A stretch of 64,000 nt of DNA from an uncultured SAR86 cluster bacterium (GTDB lineage: Bacteria; Pseudomonadota; Gammaproteobacteria; Magnimaribacterales; D2472). The first letter of the stretch is position 1, and every line of letters begins with the position of its first letter. This document shows positions 1 to 8,706 of the stretch, one piece after another. Where the stretch lies: assembly GCA_902586925.1 (NCBI GenBank), contig CACIJE010000001.1:142104-206103 (forward strand). Reading direction: 5' to 3'. The notes under the pieces were generated by a model. The model had not been told where the DNA came from, did no database searches, and was given only the letters and a program-made list of their open reading frames with translations. Both the position numbers and the translations under genes were made by a program.

Positions 1-395
1 ACATCCCTTACCTCAAATATAAATGGTGTTTTATGGATCCATTTCTTTAATAATGCCGGTACACCAATGGTGAGTGGTGTTGATGTTGCTAGGGTTAGAT
101 CACCTTTTAAGCTAAGTAATTTTAATGACGACGAAAATAAGAATTTGGTAAAAACTATTAAGCGTTTGAAATAATTTAAATCATTTGTGTAAGGTAAATA
201 AATATAATGAATCAACAATCCATTCTTCTCTATTTTTTTCCAGCGTTTGCCAGACTTATATTTAAGATCTGATGTTGATGTAACTATTTCAATTTGATGG
301 CCTAAATCTAAAAATCCATTGGCTAAATCATAAGATCGAGTTCCACCAGATTCACTAGGCAGCTTAAAGTATTGATGTAAGTAGATAATTCTCAT
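1..395 (-). CDS. Glycosyltransferase family 4, N-terminal part (cut by window edge)
   Basis: I translated this from the ATG at 393-395 on the minus strand; the frame stays open to base 1, so the C-terminal part lies outside. The N-terminus reads MRIIYLHQYF, followed by SGGTRSYDLA (about residues 16-25), the glycine-rich nucleotide-sugar loop of the GT4/WbuB-type N-terminal Rossmann domain. The visible end, FEVRD, matches the FEVRDLWP segment of WbuB-like enzymes. Family role: cytoplasmic transfer of a sugar to a lipid-linked polysaccharide repeat. It is the most downstream gene seen in the polysaccharide operon, 48 nt after the nucleotide-sugar dehydrogenase. Sugar specificity cannot be read. 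Confidence 0.8.
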   Translation of the reverse strand, partial: MRIIYLHQYFKLPSESGGTRSYDLANGFLDLGHQIEIVTSTSDLKYKSGKRWKKIEKNGLLIHYIYLPYTNDLNYFKRLIVFTKFLFSSSLKLLSLKGDLTLATSTPLTIGVPALLKKWIHKTPFIFEVRD

Positions 396-443
396 TATGA
401 AGTAATTTTAGCTTGAAAAATTATTTTCACTTAAATGATTTTG

Positions 444-1715
444 CTAAAGTCTCCAACTGGGATTTTCAACAATATTTTTTATATCTATTATAACTTTTGA
501 ATCCGTTGAGATACGAGAATAATCTTTTTCAGTATAAGTCTTAAAAATCTTATGACTTACCGCAACAATAATAGCGTCATACTTTTTGGTAGACTTTAAT
601 GGGTCCTCAATATTTTTAAAATCTTTATTTTTTTCCTGAATGCTAATCCAAGGATCATATACATCTATGTTTGCACCAGCTTCTTCAAGAACTTTTATAA
701 TGTCAATTACCCTTGTATTTCTGGTATCAGGACAATCCTCTTTAAAAGTAAAACCTAAAATCAATATCTCTGATTCTTTAACAGCTTTACTTGCTTTTGA
801 TAATTCAGAAATTGTCTTTTCTGCAATAAATCTACTCATCCCGTTATTTATCTCTCTTGCTGTGAGTATTAAATCAGGTGAATAGCCAACTTCCTCAGCT
901 TTATATGAAAGATAGTAAGGATCAATACCGATACAATGACCGCCGACTAATCCTGGCTTGAGCTTAATAAAATTCCATTTTGTAGAGGCAGCTTCTATTA
1001 CTTCATTAGTATCAATTCCCATTTGATCAAAAATCATTGCTAATTCGTTTATTAAAGCGATGTTTACATCACGTTGTGTGTTCTCAATAACCTTAGAGGC
1101 CTCTGCCACTTCAATACTTGAAGCTAAATGTGTGCCTGCTGAAATTATCTCATTATAAAGTTCATCAATAATCTTTGCGATTTCAGGAGTCGATCCCGAA
1201 GTTACTTTTGGAATTTTTGTAACGGTATGTTTTTTATCTCCTGGATTAATTCTCTCAGGTGAATATCCACAATAAAAATCCTTATTGAATGTCAAGCCTG
1301 AGGATTTTTCTAATTCTGGAACGCATACATCACGAGTAACTCCAGGGTAAACAGTGGATTCGTAAATAACAATATCTTGAGTTTTCAAAACAGTTCCAAC
1401 AAGTAAAGATGATTCTATTAAATATGTTAAATCTGGTTTATTGGAACTATCTATAGGTGTTGGCACAGTCACTATAAAAATATTACAGTCCTCTGCATCC
1501 TTGATATTTGCTGTGAAAGTAATATTAGTCTTAATGGATTCAAGGGAGCTTTCATCAACTTCAAACGTTATATCGTTTCCCTCTTTAAGCTGATTTATAC
1601 GAGATTCATCTATATCAAAACCAACTACCTTATATTTTTTTGCAAATGCGACTGCAAGTGGAAGCCCAACATATCCTAAGCCAATTATGGATATTTTATA
1701 ATTTTTTAAAATCAT
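444..1715 (-). CDS. UDP-N-acetylhexosamine 6-dehydrogenase (TviB/WbpO type)
   Basis: This protein (423 aa) is a full-length UDP-glucose/GDP-mannose dehydrogenase family enzyme that oxidises C6 of a nucleotide sugar to a uronic acid with two NAD+. The N-terminal dinucleotide motif GLGYVGLP is at residues 12-19 and the catalytic cysteine is C261 in GGHCIGIDPYY. The C-terminal substrate domain is present (GFTFKEDCPDTRN). The DPYYLSYKA sequence after the cysteine and the length resemble TviB/WbpO, which act on UDP-GlcNAc or UDP-GalNAc, so a UDP-HexNAcA product is likely but not certain. A much shorter paralogue lies at 26502-27356. Confidence 0.88.
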   Translation of the reverse strand: MILKNYKISIIGLGYVGLPLAVAFAKKYKVVGFDIDESRINQLKEGNDITFEVDESSLESIKTNITFTANIKDAEDCNIFIVTVPTPIDSSNKPDLTYLIESSLLVGTVLKTQDIVIYESTVYPGVTRDVCVPELEKSSGLTFNKDFYCGYSPERINPGDKKHTVTKIPKVTSGSTPEIAKIIDELYNEIISAGTHLASSIEVAEASKVIENTQRDVNIALINELAMIFDQMGIDTNEVIEAASTKWNFIKLKPGLVGGHCIGIDPYYLSYKAEEVGYSPDLILTAREINNGMSRFIAEKTISELSKASKAVKESEILILGFTFKEDCPDTRNTRVIDIIKVLEEAGANIDVYDPWISIQEKNKDFKNIEDPLKSTKKYDAIIVAVSHKIFKTYTEKDYSRISTDSKVIIDIKNIVENPSWRL

Positions 1716-1833
1716 TAAATTAAAATACTAAATTTTTTAGAGTTTATAGTGAAATTAATTGAAAATACAGTTAATAGACACTTAAAAACTTTTAATTAAT
1801 GTTTCTAATTGAATTCATGAACTAGCAAAAAAA

Positions 1834-2664
1834 TTATCTTTTTATAATAAACTTTAGAATAGTATTGATGGTTAAACTAAGTGTGATTAGAGATGACGCA
1901 ACTTTGCCATAATGTTTCTTAAAAAGAATATATCTAAATCTAATATTATTAGGTGATTTAATGGAATTAAAACTCTTAAATAATTCCTTATATGAGGGAA
2001 TATTTTGATTTTTAATTCCAGTTTGAGAATCATCTAAAACACAAACAGCATCTCTCATAATATGAGTTTTAATATTATGAGATCTCTTTGCTGTCAAGGT
2101 AAAATCATTATCACCACCATATTGAAGAAGTTCTTGATTGATATAGCCTACTTTTTTGAGAACACCTCCACCCATCATAAGAAATCTAGTAGTCCCCATG
2201 TCTATAGCAACTTTTTTTCTTTTAAAATTTTTTGGGTGTTTTGTCACGTATGGAAAAAGAGAGATTATTTTTGTTCCACTAGAGACTTCTATTTGATTAA
2301 GATCAAATGTTCTTGGATGAATTATCTGATAATTATCTTTTTTAATCTCATTCAGAAGAATTTCAAACGATTTTTTTTCTATTTGAACATCATTATTTGC
2401 AAAAACTACAATATCATCTTCGTTTAAGTTATATTCATTCAATAATTTCTTTATTCCTAAATTGACGCTCCCAACCCACCAAAGCTCTTCATTGGATGGT
2501 AGTACTTTAACATTATTTTTTTTGATTGTATTAAAAGTAATATTGCTTGGATGATCATCAATTAGCAAAACTAAGTATTTGCTTGAAACACTTCTGTGAA
2601 TTGAATTTAAAAAATTCTTTGTATCTTCAACTCTATCAAATGTAGGAACTATTATGTAGATCAT
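1834..2664 (-). CDS. Glycosyltransferase family 2 (rhamnosyltransferase-like)
   Basis: This protein (276 aa) has a GT-A fold. It starts MIYIIVPTFDR, has an acidic LLIDD stretch at about 33-37 and an NND (residues 90-92) in the DxD position, which normally binds the metal and nucleotide sugar. YGGDNDFTL near residue 183 matches the acceptor-side GGDxDF motif of WcaA/rhamnosyltransferase-like GT2 enzymes. The C-terminus is hydrophobic (SLITLSLTINTILKFI) and probably membrane-associated. It lies in the same-strand polysaccharide run, 44 nt after the polymerase-like gene. The sugar transferred is unknown. Confidence 0.8.
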   Translation of the reverse strand: MIYIIVPTFDRVEDTKNFLNSIHRSVSSKYLVLLIDDHPSNITFNTIKKNNVKVLPSNEELWWVGSVNLGIKKLLNEYNLNEDDIVVFANNDVQIEKKSFEILLNEIKKDNYQIIHPRTFDLNQIEVSSGTKIISLFPYVTKHPKNFKRKKVAIDMGTTRFLMMGGGVLKKVGYINQELLQYGGDNDFTLTAKRSHNIKTHIMRDAVCVLDDSQTGIKNQNIPSYKELFKSFNSIKSPNNIRFRYILFKKHYGKVASSLITLSLTINTILKFIIKR

Positions 2665-2708
2665 TTAAATAGATAATTATAATGGTTTAAAAATAATAAA
2701 AATGCGAT

Positions 2709-3671
2709 TTATTTTAAAGAACCATACATGCCTGTTAAGATTGTTAACCATAACAATCCAACAAAAGTTAAAATTAGGTAAATCTTGTAAGATGATCTAT
2801 TTAGCAAAATTCCAAATGACAAAATATATGGAATTAACATCATCATACCCATCCTTTCATACTGCCAGTTTAAACCACTTATGTAAAAAGATAGCGATAT
2901 AAAGCTGAAATAATATAACGTTAAGTTAAATGAATTGCTTAATATATTTGGATAGAATATCGACGATGTTATATAAATAAAGCCAATCGAAACAAATGCC
3001 CATCTAAAGTCAGCTCCAATAATTCTTGATTCTTCACTAAAAATGAAGCCGATTAAATTTAAGGCGTAATATGAAGAAAAAAGCAGAATTAATCCAACAA
3101 AGAAGTTAATAAAAACTTTACTTTTATAAGACAAACTTACAGTGTAATAATTTATTACTGTTGAAAAAATAATTATCAAGAAAAAAAGAAGCCCTGTTTT
3201 GTGCATAAAGATAGATAATACAGAAAATAAAATCATCCAATAAAAATTTTTTCGGGAGCTAGCAATAAGAGCCATGAATATTAAAGACATTGCCAGTCCT
3301 TGCCTCATTGCATTGCTTGTTGACATGATTATTGGCCATGTATGAATTGCCAGAATATACAATGATAAAAATAGAATTAAAGAATAACTTTGTTTAAATT
3401 TAATATGTTCTCTTATTAAAAAACCTGCAGAAATACTTAAAATAAAAGTTACAAGATGAACACCTATATGCACTCCATAAATAGTTAATGTTGCAACCCT
3501 ATATCCAAGTTGATCAAAGATTCCTCCCCACGTTAAATTTGGTTGATAATATGCTTCATAAAAATCATGACCATATCCATATAGACCTGAGCCAATAATT
3601 AAAGCAAATAAAAATGAAATGGATACTATTAAATAGGTTGATAAATAATTATATTGCTTGTTTTCTAACAC
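2709..3671 (-). CDS. EpsG-family membrane protein, probable O-antigen/repeat-unit polymerase
   Basis: This polytopic membrane protein (320 aa) has about eight to ten hydrophobic segments. Near the N-terminus it carries GLYGYGHDFYEAYY, and the loop after the third segment has SNAMRQGLAMS. The N-A-[IM]-R-Q-G-L-A motif is the hallmark of EpsG-type polymerases that join lipid-linked repeats at the periplasmic face. With Wzx and Wzz encoded in the same locus, a Wzy role is the natural reading (inference). It starts at a GTG 6 nt after the aminotransferase stop, so the two are probably translated together. No other polymerase candidate is visible in the locus. Confidence 0.75.
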   Translation of the reverse strand: MLENKQYNYLSTYLIVSISFLFALIIGSGLYGYGHDFYEAYYQPNLTWGGIFDQLGYRVATLTIYGVHIGVHLVTFILSISAGFLIREHIKFKQSYSLILFLSLYILAIHTWPIIMSTSNAMRQGLAMSLIFMALIASSRKNFYWMILFSVLSIFMHKTGLLFFLIIIFSTVINYYTVSLSYKSKVFINFFVGLILLFSSYYALNLIGFIFSEESRIIGADFRWAFVSIGFIYITSSIFYPNILSNSFNLTLYYFSFISLSFYISGLNWQYERMGMMMLIPYILSFGILLNRSSYKIYLILTFVGLLWLTILTGMYGSLK

Positions 3672-3677
3672 AATGAT

Positions 3678-4814
3678 TTAACTTAATTCATTTACAGCTT
3701 CTTCTATCAAATCGCATACGAAATTTATGTCATCATCATTAATACCTAGACCTGAAGGTATATAAAAACCATGTTTAGCAATATATTCTGAGTTAGGATA
3801 TTTTTCATTTTTAAAATAGTCTTGTTTTAGTAAATATGGTTGTAAATGCATAGGCCAAAAGAAAGGTCTATTACCAATACCGTGACTAGATAAGTAATTT
3901 GTTATATCTTTTAATGAAAAATTAAGTCCTTGTTTTAAAACTAGAGAAAATACCCAATAAATATTTTCTGCAAAATTATTTTTCTCAATTGGTAGCTGAA
4001 ATATTTCGCTTAAATTTTTCAATCTATCTTGATATTTTTTTCCAATATCTCTCTTTTTTAATATAAACTCGTCAATACATTCAAGCTGAGCTAGACCAAC
4101 TGCTGCTTGTATGTTTGACATTCTATAGTTCCATCCAAGATCATCATGCACAAATCTGCTTTCAGCTTTAAAACATAAATTTCTGTAGTATTTACATTTT
4201 TCGGCCAATTCCTCATCGCTAGTTAATACCATTCCGCCTTCACCAGTAGTGATGTGTTTATTTGCATAAAAACTAAATGTAGAAATATCACCCATAGACC
4301 CACATTTTTTTGATTTATATGTTTGACCATGCATCTCAGCAGAATCCTCAATAATTTTAATATTATTTTTAGTGGCTATTTCTTTTATTGGATCAATGTC
4401 TACAGGCAATCCATAAATGTGAACAACCATAATAGCTTTAGTTTTTGGTGAAATTTTTTTTATAACTTCATCTGGGTTCATATTAAATGTTTCGGGACAA
4501 CAATCGACTAAAACTGGATTTAATCCAAGGCGTATTATTGATGATATGCAAGAAATGATAGTAAATGTGGGTAATATTATTTCATCTCCTTCTTTTAGTT
4601 CCAGAGCTGCTATAGCAAGATCAATTGCTAAGCTTCCATTACATACAGAAATTCCATGATCTACACCAATATATTTTGCGAATTCTTTTTCAAATTTCTT
4701 AACATAAGATCCATCAGATGAAACCCATCCAGTATCAATACAATCATTAAGATATTTTTTTTCATTGCCAATAAATAACGGAGTATTTACTGGAACAATT
4801 CTTTTACTTGACAT
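3678..4814 (-). CDS. DegT/DnrJ/EryC1 sugar aminotransferase, probable GDP-perosamine synthase
   Basis: This PLP enzyme (378 aa) of the nucleotide-sugar aminotransferase family has catalytic lysine K186 in SFYANKHITTGEGG, and EDSAEMHG at about 156-163 carries the cofactor-binding Asp. Because the lysine is present, it is an aminotransferase and not a ColD-type dehydratase, which has His there. GDP-perosamine synthases (Per) use GDP-4-keto-6-deoxymannose, which Gmd at 11506-12540 would supply, so Per is the most economical assignment (inference). It lies 5 nt after the cupin gene. Alternatives are other 4-keto-sugar transaminases of similar length. Confidence 0.8.
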   Translation of the reverse strand: MSSKRIVPVNTPLFIGNEKKYLNDCIDTGWVSSDGSYVKKFEKEFAKYIGVDHGISVCNGSLAIDLAIAALELKEGDEIILPTFTIISCISSIIRLGLNPVLVDCCPETFNMNPDEVIKKISPKTKAIMVVHIYGLPVDIDPIKEIATKNNIKIIEDSAEMHGQTYKSKKCGSMGDISTFSFYANKHITTGEGGMVLTSDEELAEKCKYYRNLCFKAESRFVHDDLGWNYRMSNIQAAVGLAQLECIDEFILKKRDIGKKYQDRLKNLSEIFQLPIEKNNFAENIYWVFSLVLKQGLNFSLKDITNYLSSHGIGNRPFFWPMHLQPYLLKQDYFKNEKYPNSEYIAKHGFYIPSGLGINDDDINFVCDLIEEAVNELS

Positions 4815-4819
4815 AAATA

Positions 4820-5233
4820 CTACTCAGGATCAAATCTTGTTTTATCATCATCGCCAGCATATGGCCCTTGTTTAACCTCAATCATCTCGGCATCTTCAAG
4901 CATTTCAAATCCATGAGCACCGAAAGCAAGCAGAATAACATCGCCTGAATTTAATGTATCACTTTTAAGAAATGTTTTATTATCATTATAAAAATCAACC
5001 CTTACCTTGCCTGACTTAATAAAAAGAACTTCGAATGTATAGCTGACTTGTCTTTTAACCTTGTTATGCATATGTGGTTTAACTTTATGCCCTTTTTTGT
5101 GAAACATATACCCTAATTGTTGAGGAAATTCGTCAGGAGTAAAAAATTCTATTCCTTTAGATTTATGCTCTGATCTCAGAATAATTGCGAGTATTTCTCC
5201 TGAGTCATTAGTAACTTTATCAACGTATTTCAT
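4820..5233 (-). CDS. Cupin-domain protein of a nucleotide-sugar cluster
   Basis: This single-domain cupin (137 aa) has H54 and H56 in KPHMHNK, E68 and H107, in the positions of the usual cupin metal ligands. The LNSGDVILLAFGAHGFEMLE segment forms the second cupin box. Small cupins in polysaccharide clusters act as sugar epimerases, ketoisomerases or sensors; nothing here picks one. It is 5 nt upstream of the DegT aminotransferase and probably co-translated, so an action on the same keto-sugar or an amino-sugar product is possible. The reaction is unknown. Confidence 0.7.
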   Translation of the reverse strand: MKYVDKVTNDSGEILAIILRSEHKSKGIEFFTPDEFPQQLGYMFHKKGHKVKPHMHNKVKRQVSYTFEVLFIKSGKVRVDFYNDNKTFLKSDTLNSGDVILLAFGAHGFEMLEDAEMIEVKQGPYAGDDDKTRFDPE

Positions 5234-5301
5234 GTTTACATTTTTTTAAATTTAAAACTAAATCTAGTCTTTTAATATCAATATATAATAACAGCATAAT
5301 T

Positions 5302-6252
5302 TTAGAACCTTTTATCTTCTGTGTTCAAAAACCAATCATAAACATTTTTAATACCTGTCTTAAGATCAATTTTTGGCGACCAACCAAGGCTTTCAAGCTG
5401 AGAATTATCTAATTTTTTTCTTGGAGTCCCATCAGGTTTAGAAGAATCAAAAATAATGTCACCCTTAAATCCTACTACGTCTTTTATAATATTACTAAGA
5501 TCCATTATTGAAAGCTCATCATTTGAACCAACATTAATTACCTCGCCTTCAAAGCTTATTAAGATTTTTTCAATAGCTTCTGCTAGATCATCAACATGCA
5601 AAAATTCTCTTAAAGGTTTGCCAGAACCCCAAACTGACAATGACGGTGACGAATTTTCTTTTGCTTCATGTGCCTTTCGCATTAGTGCAGGCATGACATG
5701 GCTAGTCTCTAAATTAAAATTGTCATATGGGCCATATAAATTACTTGGCAAAACTGAAACATATGATCTATTAAATTGTTTATTATAGGCTTGGCATAGT
5801 TTAACAGCAGTAATTTTTGCAATTGCATACCATTGATTAGTTGTCTCTAACTTACCAGATAATAAAGAATCTTCTTCAATTGGTTGCTCTGCAAATTTAG
5901 GATAAATGCATGACGAACCAAGGTTGATAATTTTATCAACATCATTGTCATGACAGGATTTCATTATATTTTGAGCTATAGATATGTTGTCTTGAATAAA
6001 ATCTACAGGATAAGTATCATTTGCATGTATTCCACCCACTCTTGCAGCAGCTATAATTACAATATCAGGACTATTTTTCCTTACAAATTCCTCTACTTTT
6101 GATTTGTCTCGCAAATCAAGCTCAGAACTTGGTGCAGTTATTATTTCTAGTTTTTCGTGTTTTACAAAGTTTCTTACTAATGCCCTGCCAACCATACCAT
6201 TATGGCCTGCGATCCAGATTTTTTTATTTTCAAAATACATTTTATTATTCAT
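5302..6252 (-). CDS. fcl: GDP-L-fucose synthase (GDP-4-keto-6-deoxymannose epimerase/reductase)
   Basis: This extended SDR (316 aa) converts GDP-4-keto-6-deoxy-D-mannose to GDP-L-fucose using NADPH. The Rossmann motif GHNGMVG is at 16-22. The family signature GSSCIYPK is at 112-119 with active-site Ser and Cys, and the Tyr-Lys pair is Y142/K146 in WYAIAK. NLYGPYDNFN and SHVMPAL follow, as in E. coli Fcl, and length matches the family. Its substrate would come from Gmd at 11506-12540. ATG at 6252 is used; a second ATG four codons later is possible. Confidence 0.92.
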   Translation of the reverse strand: MNNKMYFENKKIWIAGHNGMVGRALVRNFVKHEKLEIITAPSSELDLRDKSKVEEFVRKNSPDIVIIAAARVGGIHANDTYPVDFIQDNISIAQNIMKSCHDNDVDKIINLGSSCIYPKFAEQPIEEDSLLSGKLETTNQWYAIAKITAVKLCQAYNKQFNRSYVSVLPSNLYGPYDNFNLETSHVMPALMRKAHEAKENSSPSLSVWGSGKPLREFLHVDDLAEAIEKILISFEGEVINVGSNDELSIMDLSNIIKDVVGFKGDIIFDSSKPDGTPRKKLDNSQLESLGWSPKIDLKTGIKNVYDWFLNTEDKRF

Positions 6253-6262
6253 ATATTTTAAG

Positions 6263-7297
6263 TTAGCTTGGTGTCAGTTTTGATTTATCTCTAAAAAGTC
6301 TATTCATTATAACTATTGGTGCAAAAATTATTGTCATTAAAAAGAAATTCTTTTTAATTGAAATAAAAATCACATTTAAAATTTCTTTTAGGCCTTCGAA
6401 TGCATAATCAAATTTTTTAGAAATGATGTTTAAAAATATAACCATGAAACCGCTCACAAGGATATATGCCGATAGTCTTCCCATAAAACTTATGTTTGTT
6501 TTTTGATCTTCTTTCAATATTTTATGGAAATACCATATTCTTGAAAGCCAATATCCAGATGATAATGGTGTTTTGCCATACATAATACTCATTGATTCTT
6601 CATGAAAACTTAATTGAGAAATTGTTGAATTACAAAAAAAGGTCGAATCTCCCTGTCTATATAAATTAAATAAAAATAAAACTAGATCAGGCCCTATATT
6701 TTGTCCAATGAATAGCTCATTCCTAAAATTTGATTTTTCAGCAAATAATCTTACTTCATTTATCCACTCCTTAAGAACTTTGGTTTTTGAAATTGATGTT
6801 ATTGGAGAAACAGGCAGAGATGAATATTCAAGATTCCTAAAAAAACCAAAATAATTTAATATTATCTTTTTAGGATTTATATCTATAAATGTAGGTTCTA
6901 TAAAATCGTATTCCTTGTCAGCATGAAGATTTGAGCCATAACCCATAATGAAATCTTGGTTTTTATCAATCATTTTTTCTGCTAATTGATAATAAAAACT
7001 TGAAAGAATATCATCATTGTACATAAACGTAACATATTCTGTTTCGACTAGATTAATACCAAGGAAGGCCGTTTCTTGAAAGCCTTTTTCTTTGTTAACT
7101 TGAATTAATTTTACGCATTCATTATTTGAAAATTCTTTTTGTAATTTTTCCCATGCACCATCATTACTATAACCGTCAATAACAATTACTCGCACCTTAA
7201 TTTTTTGAGATTTTTTTGAAATATTTAAGCAAGAATATATTGCTCTAACAACATACTCCTTTCTGTTGTAAGTGGGTAATACAAAAGTTATTTCCAA
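6263..7297 (-). CDS. Glycosyltransferase family 2 with C-terminal membrane segments
   Basis: This protein (344 aa) has a GT-A fold N-terminus (MEITFVLPTYNRKEY), VIDGYSND at about 39-46 and NDD at 94-96 as the DxD-like metal site. The last 80 residues contain two hydrophobic stretches (ILVSGFMVIFLNII and FLMTIIFAPIVIM), suggesting membrane anchoring. It would add one sugar of the repeat unit on the cytoplasmic side. It lies between fcl and the Gmd paralogue with gaps of 10 and 6 nt, so it is operonic. Specificity is unknown. Confidence 0.8.
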   Translation of the reverse strand: MEITFVLPTYNRKEYVVRAIYSCLNISKKSQKIKVRVIVIDGYSNDGAWEKLQKEFSNNECVKLIQVNKEKGFQETAFLGINLVETEYVTFMYNDDILSSFYYQLAEKMIDKNQDFIMGYGSNLHADKEYDFIEPTFIDINPKKIILNYFGFFRNLEYSSLPVSPITSISKTKVLKEWINEVRLFAEKSNFRNELFIGQNIGPDLVLFLFNLYRQGDSTFFCNSTISQLSFHEESMSIMYGKTPLSSGYWLSRIWYFHKILKEDQKTNISFMGRLSAYILVSGFMVIFLNIISKKFDYAFEGLKEILNVIFISIKKNFFLMTIIFAPIVIMNRLFRDKSKLTPS

Positions 7298-7303
7298 TTT
7301 GCA

Positions 7304-8260
7304 TCACCGGTTTTGATTTAAATCATGATCAACCATAATTTTAATTAAATCTTTAACTAGTACTTTGGGTTCAAAACCAAAATGACTTTTAGCCTTTGAA
7401 TAATCTGCAACTAACGAAAGATTTTTTGCAGGTCTTAAGAGATTTGCTGATGATTTAACATATTTTTTAGAATCCAAATTTAAATAATCGAATGTTTGTT
7501 CCACAAAATCTTCGACCGAAGTTTCTATTCCTGTGCCTATAATATAATCATCTGGATTTTCTTGTTGCATAATGTTCCAGGCTGCATCCATATATTCTTT
7601 AGCGTATCCCCAGTCTATTTTTGCAGACAAATCTCCTAAAACGAGCTCATCTTGAAGACCAAGTGAAATTTTTGCAGCTGATTTAGTTATTTTTCGTGTT
7701 ACATAATTGTCAGTTCTTCTTTCCGACTCATGATTATAGAAAATTGCACACGAAACAAACATATCATAATTATTTCTGTACATCCTGCATGTATGATATG
7801 CGAAAACTTTGGAGCATGCATAAGGATTTAAAGGAAAAAAGGGTGTGTTTTCATTTTGTGGTGTCTCGCTGATGTTGCCAAACATATTTGATGTTAAGGG
7901 TTGGAAATATTTAATATTTGAATTAGTATTCTTAATAATTTCAAGGATTCTTCCTACCGCTGCTCCTGTTACATCATAATTATATGAAGGTATATTAAAA
8001 CTTATTCCTGCATGATCTTGGTCAGCCTCATTGTAGATTTCATCAGGGTTCGAAACATTAATGGCATGCTGAATTGATACAGGATCGGCTAAATCACCAT
8101 AATGAAGTGTTACTTTCTCAATTATATGTTTTATATTTTGGAGGTTATCTTTTGCAGTTCTTCTAACTAAACCATGAACTTCGTAATTTTTGCTCAATAA
8201 AAGCTCAGCTAGAAAAGATCCATCCTGACCATTTATGCCCAATATTAACGCTTTTTTCAT
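7304..8260 (-). CDS. GDP-mannose 4,6-dehydratase-like SDR with altered active site
   Basis: This extended SDR (318 aa) clearly derives from the Gmd family: GINGQDGSFLAELL at the N-terminus, HYGDLAD, NHESERRTDNYVTRKIT and WGYAKEYMDAAW. It differs from Gmd in the active site. The Gmd triad segment T-S-E is T123-S124-N125 here, so the catalytic glutamate is replaced by asparagine, while Y147 and K151 remain. The [10 protein letters not shown] loop of Gmd reads EADQDHAGISF. A 4,6-dehydration therefore looks doubtful; epimerisation or reduction of a GDP-sugar, or use of a different GDP-sugar such as a heptose, are options. It overlaps the Nudix gene by 4 nt. Confidence 0.8.
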   Translation of the reverse strand: MKKALILGINGQDGSFLAELLLSKNYEVHGLVRRTAKDNLQNIKHIIEKVTLHYGDLADPVSIQHAINVSNPDEIYNEADQDHAGISFNIPSYNYDVTGAAVGRILEIIKNTNSNIKYFQPLTSNMFGNISETPQNENTPFFPLNPYACSKVFAYHTCRMYRNNYDMFVSCAIFYNHESERRTDNYVTRKITKSAAKISLGLQDELVLGDLSAKIDWGYAKEYMDAAWNIMQQENPDDYIIGTGIETSVEDFVEQTFDYLNLDSKKYVKSSANLLRPAKNLSLVADYSKAKSHFGFEPKVLVKDLIKIMVDHDLNQNR

Positions 8261-8706
8261 ATTCTTATAACCTTTTCAAATTCCAACCATGGTAAATATT
8301 TATCAAAAATTTTTGGTAATTTTTTTACCCACTTGTATTCTGAGCTTTGTTTATCAATTTTTATATTAGATTTTGAATCAACAAAAACAAAATAAACAAA
8401 ACTTATTGAATGAAAATTACCTTTGATCTTTTGTTCAGTCTTTTCAAAAAATTCTTCAAAATGTCCAAGATACTTTATTACTCCATTCTCTATTCCTGCT
8501 TCCTCTTTAATTTTTCTTTTGATTGCATCATTTGTTAACTCATTCTTGTGCAATCTTCCTCCTACCATCCAAAATTTATTTTTTAAAGGTTCGTTCTTTC
8601 TTTTAACTAGAAGATATTCACCAAGCTCATTCATGATGACGGCATCTACACAAACCACTGGCATGTTTTCCATTACTTTTTTGTACAAGTCACTATCAAG
8701 AATCAT
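8257..8706 (-). CDS. Nudix hydrolase, GDP-mannose mannosyl hydrolase (Gmm/NudD)-like
   Basis: This Nudix protein (149 aa) has its box at residues 50-72 (GRLHKNE...RKIKEEAGI). The first glutamate of the REUXEE core is replaced (R64-K65). Loss of a glutamate in this core is also known for Gmm/NudD, which hydrolyse GDP-sugars with inversion at the sugar carbon instead of cleaving the pyrophosphate. VRKN-type residues upstream and W46 fit that subfamily. It is coupled by overlaps to the Gmd paralogue (4 nt) and the methyltransferase (11 nt), so it may control or salvage a GDP-sugar of this locus. Confidence 0.75.
   Translation of the reverse strand: MILDSDLYKKVMENMPVVCVDAVIMNELGEYLLVKRKNEPLKNKFWMVGGRLHKNELTNDAIKRKIKEEAGIENGVIKYLGHFEEFFEKTEQKIKGNFHSISFVYFVFVDSKSNIKIDKQSSEYKWVKKLPKIFDKYLPWLEFEKVIRI

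Noticed and set aside
2062-2427. 121-codon plus-strand ORF opposite the GT2 gene
   Set aside because: Low-complexity Phe/Ile/Lys-rich antisense translation of AT-rich coding DNA.
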